DNA from: H111-94 sp034436045
Lineage (GTDB): Bacteria; Chloroflexota; Ktedonobacteria; Ktedonobacterales; Ktedonobacteraceae
Direction: 5' to 3'
Length of the DNA stretch: 28,275 bases
NCBI GenBank assembly: GCA_034436045.1
Contig: DAOTVZ010000023.1
Span: 1-28,275, forward strand
The translations under genes were made by a program, and so were the position numbers. Below, one piece after another: positions 21,600 through 28,015 of the stretch. Below the pieces are notes generated by a model, which was given only the letters and a program-made list of their open reading frames with translations, had not been told where the DNA came from and did no database searches. Positions within the stretch are counted from its first letter, which is position 1. Each line of letters starts with the position of its first letter.

Positions 21600-22644
21600 G
21601 ACAACTAAGCGCATTCAGGCTCTCGATACGCAGGTAATGCAGGCGGCCCGTATACGACAAGATCGCCTGACGAAACCGCAGGGGAGCCTGGGCCAGCTAG
21701 AGGAACTCTCCATCCGCTTAGCGGGAATGACCGGCAAAGTGCGTCCACGTTTTCCGCGCAAAGCTGTGATGGTGCTGGCTGCCGATCATGGCGTGGCGGC
21801 GGAAGGTGTCTCGGCCTATCCGCAGGCGGTGACGGCGCAGATGGTGTTGAATTTTCTGGCCGGTGGCGCGGCAGTCAACGTGCTGGCCCGCCAGGTAGGC
21901 GCGCGCGTCATCGTTGCCGATCTCGGCGTCGTCAGTGAGTTGCCGGAGCATCCTCACTTGCAGCGCCGGAAGATTGGCTACGGCACACGCTCTATGACGC
22001 AGGGACCAGCAATGACAACACAAGAGGCATTGTGTGCCATCAGCGCCGGTATCGAGATGGTCATGGATGAAGCGAAGCAAGGACTTGACCTGCTGGCAAT
22101 AGGTGAGATGGGCATTGGCAATACGACTGCGGCCAGCGCGATTGTCGCCGCTATCAGTGGTTGCCCTGTGGCGGATGTCACCGGGCGGGGTACGGGCATC
22201 GACGAAGAAGGCTGGCGGCACAAAGTTGCCTGTATTGAGCAGGCGCTGACTCTTAATCATCCTGATCCCACCGACGCGTTGGATGTGCTGGTGAAAGTGG
22301 GCGGTTACGAGATCGCGGGCCTGGTCGGCGTCGTTTTGGCGGCGGCCTCGCTGCGTCTGCCGGTCATTGTCGATGGCTTTATCGCCAGCGCGGCGGCCCT
22401 CCTGGCGACCGAGCTATGCCCTCACGCGCGTTCCTATTTAATTGCAGCGCATAGCTCGGTCGAGGTAGGCCACCGCGTAATTCTTGAACGCATGGAGCTG
22501 GTACCCTTGCTCAACCTCAATCTGCGCCTGGGCGAAGGCTCTGGGGCCGTCCTCGCCATGCCGCTCATCGACGCCGCTGCCGCGCTGCTCGATGAAATGG
22601 CTACCTTTGAAGAGGCGGGAGTGTCAGAGTCGGAGGCGCGCTAA
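21541..22644 (+). CDS. cobT: Nicotinate-nucleotide:dimethylbenzimidazole phosphoribosyltransferase (CobT)
   Basis: The enzyme moves the ribose phosphate of nicotinate mononucleotide onto dimethylbenzimidazole to make alpha-ribazole phosphate, the lower ligand of cobalamin. The 367-residue length is normal. Diagnostic blocks are RLTKPQGSLGQLEELSIRLA, VLAADHGVAAEGVSAYP, LLAIGEMGIGNTTAASAI and LNLRLGEGSGAVLA, with catalytic Glu332. ATG 21541 has AAGGAG about 14 bases upstream, inside the histidine kinase gene; ATG 21562 has no RBS. The 59-base overlap suggests the two are translated from one mRNA. No other cobalamin gene is in the window. Its TAA overlaps the TAG of the convergent cupredoxin fragment in CTAA (22641-22644). 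Confidence 0.93.
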   Translation: MEQIHSVMMQIGALKNRLLETTKRIQALDTQVMQAARIRQDRLTKPQGSLGQLEELSIRLAGMTGKVRPRFPRKAVMVLAADHGVAAEGVSAYPQAVTAQMVLNFLAGGAAVNVLARQVGARVIVADLGVVSELPEHPHLQRRKIGYGTRSMTQGPAMTTQEALCAISAGIEMVMDEAKQGLDLLAIGEMGIGNTTAASAIVAAISGCPVADVTGRGTGIDEEGWRHKVACIEQALTLNHPDPTDALDVLVKVGGYEIAGLVGVVLAAASLRLPVIVDGFIASAAALLATELCPHARSYLIAAHSSVEVGHRVILERMELVPLLNLNLRLGEGSGAVLAMPLIDAAAALLDEMATFEEAGVSESEAR

Positions 22645-22904
22645 GCAGTAACCTCCAGTAGTCCCATCGCCCCTTTGACCATATCCGCCAGCGCATGGGT
22701 CATCACGGGATATTGGCCCGGCTCCGGTATGATTACTTCAATGATGGCCGAACCTGCTGGCGGGATGGTGACGGCTGTTGTGCCAACGATATGGTTCTGC
22801 GGGTTGCCTTCGATATACACATCATCGAGGACGGTGCCGATAATATGGAAGGCACTAAATTTAGAGGGGCCGACATTCACGACGAACAGGCGCGCTGGCA
22901 TCAC
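22641..22904 (-). pseudogene. C-terminal cupredoxin fragment of a multicopper oxidase / copper nitrite reductase
   Basis: The 87 residues (LFVVNVGPSKFSAFHIIGTV...VYIEGNPQNHIVG...TVTIPPAGSAIIEVIIPEPGQYP...THALADMVKGAMGLLEV, shortened here) match the last part of the second cupredoxin domain of NirK-type enzymes. FHIIG is the place of a copper-ligand His. The N-terminal domain and the type 1 copper Cys are absent. ATG 22904 has no SD. Instead a good SD (AAGGAG, complement of 22935-22940) sits eight bases before ATG 22926, which is in another frame and stops after 21 codons (MQKLYQARDASAPVRRECRP..). A truncated, frameshifted relic is the simplest reading; a short functional cupredoxin starting at GTG 22907 or ATG 22904 is possible. 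It lies 57 bases after the molybdenum enzyme gene. Confidence 0.6.
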
Positions 22905-22961
22905 GAGCTTGATAAAGCTTCTGCATAAAACATTCTCCTTACATCTTCTTATTATTTATTA

Positions 22962-24461
22962 CTAAATCTCAGCTCCCCTTCCGTAATACTGGAAGTCCTC
23001 ACGAAAACCACCCTGTCCCTCACCGATGGTACTGTAATCGGTGACAAAGTCGATGGAGCGCAGAAATTTCACCATCTTGTAGCCCAATTGCGTCTCACAG
23101 CGCAGGCGCAGAGGTGCACCATGCTCAAGCGGCAACGGCTTTCCGTTCATTTCATAGGCCAGGATGGTCTGCGGATGCTTCGCCAGCGTCATATCGATGA
23201 CCTCATAGAAGATGTAATCATGAGCCTCCTTGAGTTCAGGCTTGACCGATTGTTTCCCTTTCTGGTAAGAGATCAGCACGACATACTGCGCTGCTGGCTT
23301 CACGCCGCAGAGGGCCATCAGTTCGCTTAGAGGCACGCCGCCCCATTCAGCGACACCCGACCAGCCCTGAATACAATTATGCTTGGTGATCTGGGTGTGT
23401 TTGGGAAGCTTGCGCAGGTCTTCCAGCGAGAGATGGAGCGGTGTGACAACCAGGCCACCAACCTCTAAGCGCCAGTCCGCGAAATTATTTTGCGCCAGCC
23501 GCTGAAACTCCTCACTCACCGGTGGGCGACCATTCACCCAGAAGTAAGGTGAGATATCGGATACCCGGTACTGCTGGCGGGATTCTTCGCGGTGCAGAAG
23601 CATCTTGCGCACGGGGTCTACCAGGAAGCCCAACGCGCGCTGCATCTGCCGACGGTTACGCAGTGTCTGCCAGGAAGCCCAGACCCAGATCACGATGGCG
23701 ATAAGCAGAGCGATAACGCCAACCGCGATGGCGGCTCCCACGCTCCCTTGAGGTCGTCCAAAGATAATACTACGAATGTTATCCGGGAAATGTACGATGA
23801 GAACCAGTGCAGTATGCACGATAATGAAGAGTACGAAGGCAATCATGCTTAAAAAATGTAAGCTGCGCGCGGCCTGACGTCCACCGAAGAGTTGAATATA
23901 CCAGGGGAAACGAGCCTCAATCGAGGGCGACATCGCTGCCCCCGTCGCCAGCATCAAGGGAGCTAGCAGGAAGATCACCGCCGCGTAGGTCAATTGTTGT
24001 AGAGGATCAAGGGGCCTGAAGCTGCTGGTCGGCGGAACGTGAAAAGTGATATAGGTGAGAAAGGTCTGCCAGGCGCGCGGAAAAATTGACCAGGAAGTAG
24101 GAAGCAGCGTCGCCCATTCGCCGGTGGCAAAGAGGAGAATCCAGTAGATAAGGCCGTTCAGCACCCAGAAGATAACGGAGAAGAAGTGCCAGTGGCGGCC
24201 CAGGCCAAGATTATCCCCTCCAGGCAAGGCCAGCCATTTTGAAACCGGCACCTCGTCATCCATTGATGTATACAGGGTATCTTTTGGCACCTTCTTCTTA
24301 ACCAGGTTGAGCCAGGCCGTCTCCGGTTCACAGCCATCGTTCCAGTACAGGCGCGGATGCGCTCCGGCGATCTGAATACCACTGCGGATCAATAATACAA
24401 TAAAGATGATATTAATGTAGTGGGTGAAGACAACCCACATCGGGAACCCGACAAGCTGCAT
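22962..24461 (-). CDS. Cytochrome b561-like membrane domain fused to a sulfite-oxidase-type molybdenum oxidoreductase
   Basis: A 499-residue two-part protein. The first 275 residues have about five membrane helices with His residues placed as heme ligands (FTHYINIIFIVLL, GRHWHFFSVIFWVLNG, RSLHFLSMIAFVLFIIVHTALVLIVHF), like cytochrome b561/Ni-hydrogenase cytochrome b. The last 190 are an oxidoreductase molybdopterin-binding domain (WRLEVGGLVVTPLHLSLEDL, KHNCIQGWSGVAEWGG with Mo-ligand Cys363, HGAPLRLRCETQLGYKMVKF). It is like MsrP/YedY joined to its membrane partner in one chain. There is no twin-arginine signal, so how the folded Mo domain would reach the outside, if it does, is unclear. ATG 24461 follows GAGAG by nine bases. 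The substrate is unknown. Confidence 0.87.
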   Translation of the reverse strand: MQLVGFPMWVVFTHYINIIFIVLLIRSGIQIAGAHPRLYWNDGCEPETAWLNLVKKKVPKDTLYTSMDDEVPVSKWLALPGGDNLGLGRHWHFFSVIFWVLNGLIYWILLFATGEWATLLPTSWSIFPRAWQTFLTYITFHVPPTSSFRPLDPLQQLTYAAVIFLLAPLMLATGAAMSPSIEARFPWYIQLFGGRQAARSLHFLSMIAFVLFIIVHTALVLIVHFPDNIRSIIFGRPQGSVGAAIAVGVIALLIAIVIWVWASWQTLRNRRQMQRALGFLVDPVRKMLLHREESRQQYRVSDISPYFWVNGRPPVSEEFQRLAQNNFADWRLEVGGLVVTPLHLSLEDLRKLPKHTQITKHNCIQGWSGVAEWGGVPLSELMALCGVKPAAQYVVLISYQKGKQSVKPELKEAHDYIFYEVIDMTLAKHPQTILAYEMNGKPLPLEHGAPLRLRCETQLGYKMVKFLRSIDFVTDYSTIGEGQGGFREDFQYYGRGAEI

Positions 24462-24761
24462 GAGTATGGCTCTCTTTCCTTGACAAAATCATACATACAT
24501 ATCTCATGTGAGGAACTGGCATATCTTAATACACGTATGATATTTTTAGATCGTTTCACGATCTATTTTTAGGAAGACAGGAGTAGTAGTCATCATATCT
24601 TATTGCATAAGCAAAAATAATCATTATGATAGACAAAACGAAGACAAAATCTCCCATTGTTTTCTATTATGTATCTCTTGAGTTTTTGCCACATATGCTG
24701 CATCTTAGAGGCAAAAACATCTTCTCGTGATTATAAATTGCAGAACACTCTTTTGGGAGGC
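24462..24761. other. AT-rich intergenic region, no gene seen
   Basis: About 300 bases with low coding potential on both strands. It must contain the promoter for the molybdenum enzyme gene (minus), but I cannot single out a pair of boxes. A 68-codon plus-strand frame (24657-24863) runs through the terminator and into the next gene and has no RBS; it is not real. Confidence 0.5.
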
Positions 24762-24804
24762 AGAAGAGAAAAAGGGGAAATCGCAAACTTAGCGATTTCC
24801 CCTT
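24762..24804 (-). terminator. Strong rho-independent terminator of the MNT-HEPN gene
   Basis: AAGGGGAAATCGC (24772-24784) and GCGATTTCCCCTT (24792-24804) form a perfect 13-bp stem around a seven-base loop. On the minus strand CCCCTTTTTCTCTT follows the stem. It begins 12 bases after the TAA of the gene. Confidence 0.9.
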
Positions 24805-24815
24805 GCGTAAACAGC

Positions 24816-25655
24816 TTATTGTACATTCAGGCGTTCTTTGATAGTCTGGGCAAAAGTTTCTAAGTCGTCGAGGCGGTGCTGGATGTGATCGTAGAGCAGG
24901 TCGCGGTTGAGCAAGTCTGGTTCATGCACCAGCGCTTCACGCAGGTTGGTTAGTATCTCCAGGCGATAGGCCAGGGGACGCGGGATGAGCTGCTCGCCGG
25001 CAACGATGCTTAACAGCTCGTGATAGCCCTCTGGTTTGCGCAGGCCCAGGGCGACCGTCAGAATGCTGCACAGTTGCAGGCAAGCCTCAATGGCCAGTTG
25101 CAGATAACGCTCTGCCAGGCCGTAGACACGGTAGTCTGCGATGAACTCTTCGTAGCTGGTCTTGCCCAGGTCGCGCAGGATGGCAATGGCTTCCTGTAAC
25201 TGTTTGAGGTGACGCTCTACGAGTTCTTTGTCCACCGGCAACATCTTGTAAATGCGGCGGCTCAGGGCCTGATTCTGTATCTCGTCGAATTTCTTGAAAT
25301 CCAGGTAGGCCATGACGGCCTTCGTCTCGAAGGTGATGCGCTGTTTTTCGTCGCGGCAGAAGAGCAGTTGCCCGTGCTTAATCACCTGCAATTTGAGCAA
25401 TAGCGAAGCCTGGTTTAAGATGAACACGTCGATACTATCCGATTCCAGACGCTTGGCCAGCTCGCTGAAGAAGTAGAGCCGATAGTCGAGGAACTGATCG
25501 GACTTGACCTGGTCCATCAGCAGAATAGCGATATCGATATCGCTCAATTGGCCGAAGCTGGCGCGGTTGGAAAGGGTACCGGCGAGATAAGCCACATTTA
25601 CAGGAGTTTGGGTGAAGAGTTGATTAAGTTGAGCCTGCTTTGCAAACAGATTCAT
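24816..25655 (-). CDS. MntA-type nucleotidyltransferase fused to a HepT-type HEPN domain
   Basis: A 279-residue single chain. Residues 1-130 are a minimal nucleotidyltransferase with VAYLAGTLSNRASFGQLSDI and DIAILL: the GS motif is GT (26-27) and the catalytic DxD is D39-I-D41. Residues about 140-275 are a DUF86/HEPN domain (DYRVYGLAERYLQLAIEACL, GYHELLSIVAGEQLIP), with the RNase motif RxxxxH as R239-EALV-H244. In separate HepT toxins the motif is RxxxxHxY and MntA adenylylates the Tyr (type VII toxin-antitoxin); here the Tyr place is Pro246. So toxin and antitoxin halves are joined, and the modification target is missing. GGAGG seven bases before ATG 25655 sets the start. It has its own promoter and terminator and sits between moaE and the molybdenum enzyme. 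Confidence 0.85.
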   Translation of the reverse strand: MNLFAKQAQLNQLFTQTPVNVAYLAGTLSNRASFGQLSDIDIAILLMDQVKSDQFLDYRLYFFSELAKRLESDSIDVFILNQASLLLKLQVIKHGQLLFCRDEKQRITFETKAVMAYLDFKKFDEIQNQALSRRIYKMLPVDKELVERHLKQLQEAIAILRDLGKTSYEEFIADYRVYGLAERYLQLAIEACLQLCSILTVALGLRKPEGYHELLSIVAGEQLIPRPLAYRLEILTNLREALVHEPDLLNRDLLYDHIQHRLDDLETFAQTIKERLNVQ

Positions 25656-25744
25656 CAACGACCTCCAAGAGTGCCCTGGACAAACCCAGGTCGTTGGCAT
25701 AAAAGAAGAAGCAATCCCTACCCATGTGCAAGGGGCTTTCTTTA

Positions 25745-25753
25745 ACTATACCA
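25745..25753 (-). promoter_or_regulatory. Extended -10 promoter of the MNT-HEPN gene
   Basis: On the minus strand TGG-TATAGT (complement of 25745-25753) is an extended -10 with start near 25738, giving a leader of about 80 bases. No clear -35 is seen. Confidence 0.45.
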
Positions 25754-25801
25754 CAAAACGACCGGTGTTGTGAATTGTTTGAGACCTGAAATCGGCTCTA
25801 T

Positions 25802-26215
25802 CTATCCTTCTACCCATTCTTCGCCGTCGGTAGCAACTTCTTTTTTCCAGATAGGAACAGTGGTTTTCAGCGTGTCGATGATGTAGCGACAGGCCTCGAA
25901 GGCCTCGGCGCGGTGTGGGCTGGCAACGACCACAATTACGCTGGTTTCACCGATCTCCAGCCGCCCGAAGCGATGAGCTACGGCGACGCGCTCCACGCCC
26001 CAACGACGCTGTGCCTCAGCAATGATCTCGCGTATCTGCGGCTCCGCCATCTCGACATAGGCTTCGTATTCCAGATAGCGCACCTGCTTACCACGCGCGT
26101 GATTGCGTACCACGCCCTCAAAGATCACGACACCTCCGTCCCTGGGATCACTGACAGCCGCCAGCAGCGCGTCACGGTCAAGCCGTTCGCGCGTGAGTTG
26201 TACGACCGGTTCCAT
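25802..26215 (-). CDS. moaE: Molybdopterin synthase catalytic subunit MoaE
   Basis: The large subunit of the enzyme that adds two sulfurs to cyclic pyranopterin monophosphate to form molybdopterin. All landmarks are present in 137 residues: GGVVIFEGVVRNHARGK (R37, H39), LEYEAYVEMAE, VAVAHRFGRLEIGE, SPHRAEAFEACRYIID (H101, R102), and the C-terminal KTTVPIWKKEV with the active-site lysines (K117, K124/K125). An AGGAGG-rich leader (GGAGGAGAGGAGG) directly precedes ATG 26215. The moaD-like gene ends 18 bases upstream on the same strand, so the two subunits are coexpressed. It is likely to supply cofactor for the molybdenum oxidoreductase 1.3 kb downstream, among others. Confidence 0.95.
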   Translation of the reverse strand: MEPVVQLTRERLDRDALLAAVSDPRDGGVVIFEGVVRNHARGKQVRYLEYEAYVEMAEPQIREIIAEAQRRWGVERVAVAHRFGRLEIGETSVIVVVASPHRAEAFEACRYIIDTLKTTVPIWKKEVATDGEEWVEG

Positions 26216-26233
26216 AGCCTCCTCTCCTCCTGA

Positions 26234-26491
26234 TCACATCTTGCTGGTTCCACCCCCCATGGGAGGGATAAACACTAATTCATCACCATCATGCAACACG
26301 CTCTCCAGGGGAACATAGTGACGGTTGAGCGCGTAGATAGAACGTTCCACGACAGCTTGCAGGCCAGGATAGCGGTCGAGAAGCAGGGCGCGCGCATCCG
26401 CCACGCTGGCTCCATCAGGCAACGTGAATAGCTCCTCATTAAGTCCGGTATGTTCGCGTAGGGAAGCGAAATAACGAATGCGTATCTTCAT
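26234..26491 (-). CDS. moaD: Molybdopterin synthase sulfur-carrier subunit MoaD with C-terminal extension
   Basis: An 85-residue ubiquitin-like sulfur carrier: MKIRIRYFASLREHTGLNEE, DGASVADARALLLDRYPGL, ALNRHYVPLESVLHDGDELVFIPPMGGG. MoaD is activated as a C-terminal Gly-Gly thiocarboxylate and normally ends exactly in GG. Here four more residues (TSKM) follow GGG before the TGA. Either a protease trims them, as is known for some other sulfur carriers, or function differs. ATG 26491 was chosen because TATACT lies six bases upstream and the family starts with MKIRI/MKVxV; ATG 26509 would precede the -10 box. moaE follows after 18 bases. Confidence 0.92.
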   Translation of the reverse strand: MKIRIRYFASLREHTGLNEELFTLPDGASVADARALLLDRYPGLQAVVERSIYALNRHYVPLESVLHDGDELVFIPPMGGGTSKM

Positions 26492-26497
26492 GGCACG

Positions 26498-26506
26498 AGT
26501 ATAGCA
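26498..26506 (-). promoter_or_regulatory. Extended -10 promoter of moaDE; predicted leaderless start
   Basis: On the minus strand TGC-TATACT (TATACT is the complement of 26498-26503) has six bases between its end and ATG 26491, so transcription should begin at or next to the A of the ATG. No Shine-Dalgarno sequence is present before this ATG. Confidence 0.55.
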
Positions 26507-26631
26507 CACATAGGCCGATCAGGGATAGAGGCACATGCCTCTATCCCTGGCACGATGTCCACAGCATGATATCCCCTGTGTGTATTACTAGCATTATAGG
26601 CCATGCTGTAGACTCATGCCTTTCTCGTCAT

Positions 26632-27849
26632 TTATTGCTGGTTTGCAACATCAGCCAGTGCACGGTCTAGCAGGTCGGCGGCCTCATCGAGATCGGCGGT
26701 AGTCAAGATCAAGGGCGGGATCATGCGCAAGTTGTCGGGGCTGGTGCTGTTGAGCAGCAGGCCATGTTCCAGCGCCTTCTGCACAATGGCTGATCCCAGG
26801 CCATTTTGAATATGCACGGCGCGCATCAGGCCGAGACCACGCGGGCTGTCCATGATGGTCGGGTATTTGGCGCACAGTGCGTTGAGCTTATCGTTCCAGT
26901 ATGCACCCATCCTGGCCGCGTTGTCGAGCAGATTGTCCTGCACAATCGTCTTGACGGTAGCGACACCGGCGGCGCAGGCGAGCGGATTACCGCCGAAGGT
27001 GGTACCGTGATCGCCCGGCGCGAAGACATCCGTGCGCGGGCCGGTCAACATGGCCCCAATCGGTACGCCACCGGCCAGACCCTTTGCCATAGTGACGATA
27101 TCGGGCGTGATGCCATAGTGCTGCCAGCCAAAGAACTTGCCGGTGCGGCCCATGCCGGCCTGCACTTCGTCGCAGATCAGCACAAGGTTCTGTTCATCGC
27201 ACCATTGGCGCAGCCCCTGCATAAACTCCTGGCTGGCGGGCCAGATACCGCCCTCACCCTGCACAGACTCGATCAGAATGGCGATTGTTTTTTCGCTTGT
27301 TGCCTGCTTAACGGCCTCTAAATCATTGAAAGGTACCTGTTTGAAGCCATCGGGCAGCACACCCCAGGAAGCCTGATAGCTGGCCTGGCCGGTGGCCGCA
27401 GTTGTTGCCAGCGTGCGCCCATGAAAGCTGCGCTCCATACTGATGATTTCATAGGCTCCGTTGCGATGCAGGCGACCATACTTACGTGCCAGTTTGAACG
27501 CGCCCTCGTTAGCCTCCGCGCCGCTGTTTGAGAAGAATGAGCGCATGCCACCGCTCTGTATGGCAAGCTGCTCGGCCAGCTCGATTTGACGTATGTTGTA
27601 GTACAGGTTGGAGACATGTATGAGTTGAGCCGCCTGCTCCTGCACCGCCCGCACTACGGCGGGATGGCAGTGTCCCAGCACGTTGACGGCGATGCCAGCC
27701 ACGAAATCAAGATACACCTTGCCATCGCTATCCCACACATGTACACCTTCGCCACGCACCAGCGTCACCGGTTGGCGTTTGAACGTGCCCTGATAATACT
27801 TACGCTCAAGTTCAGGCCAGTTACGTTGATTTACTTCGGTCATTGCCAT
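26632..27849 (-). CDS. argD: Acetylornithine/succinyldiaminopimelate-type aminotransferase (ArgD-like, class III)
   Basis: A PLP enzyme of 405 residues that would transaminate N-acetylornithine with 2-oxoglutarate in arginine synthesis. Class III blocks are intact: YLDFVAGIAVNVLGHCHPAV, FFSNSGAEANEGAFKLARKY (107 on), RSFHGRTLATTAATGQ, IESVQGEGG, ICDEVQAGMGRTG with PLP-binding Asp227, VTMAKGLAGGVPIGA with Schiff-base Lys256, and TTFGGNPLACAA. The overall pattern is ArgD/LysJ rather than GABA or ornithine aminotransferase, but these are hard to separate by eye. ATG 27849 has AGGGG 11-12 bases upstream; longer frames have no RBS. There are no other arginine genes in the window, so the symbol is tentative. 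A repeat array lies upstream. Confidence 0.85.
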   Translation of the reverse strand: MAMTEVNQRNWPELERKYYQGTFKRQPVTLVRGEGVHVWDSDGKVYLDFVAGIAVNVLGHCHPAVVRAVQEQAAQLIHVSNLYYNIRQIELAEQLAIQSGGMRSFFSNSGAEANEGAFKLARKYGRLHRNGAYEIISMERSFHGRTLATTAATGQASYQASWGVLPDGFKQVPFNDLEAVKQATSEKTIAILIESVQGEGGIWPASQEFMQGLRQWCDEQNLVLICDEVQAGMGRTGKFFGWQHYGITPDIVTMAKGLAGGVPIGAMLTGPRTDVFAPGDHGTTFGGNPLACAAGVATVKTIVQDNLLDNAARMGAYWNDKLNALCAKYPTIMDSPRGLGLMRAVHIQNGLGSAIVQKALEHGLLLNSTSPDNLRMIPPLILTTADLDEAADLLDRALADVANQQ

Positions 27850-27895
27850 CTGTTGTTTTTCCCCTCTGTTTCTCCTATATAGATGATTGTACGTG

Positions 27896-28015
27896 TACAC
27901 GCGATAATGCATTTTCACCATCGGCGATCTCGTAGGGGCGTCATTCATGACGCCCTGCGGCTCGGCGAACCGCTGTCCGGCGATCTCGTAGGGGCGTCAT
28001 TCATGACGCCCTGCG
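27896..28015. repeat. Two direct copies of the GTAGGGGCGTCATTCATGACG variant repeat
   Basis: GATAATGCATTTTCACC (27903-27919) starts the conserved module. Two copies of CGGCGATCTCGTAGGGGCGT follow (27922 and 27978), 56 bases apart, each running on through CATTCATGACGCCCTGCGG. The stem reads GGGCGTCATTCATGACGCCC where all other loci have GGGCGTGATNNATCACGCCC: both partners of one pair have changed. It lies upstream of the aminotransferase gene. Confidence 0.8.
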
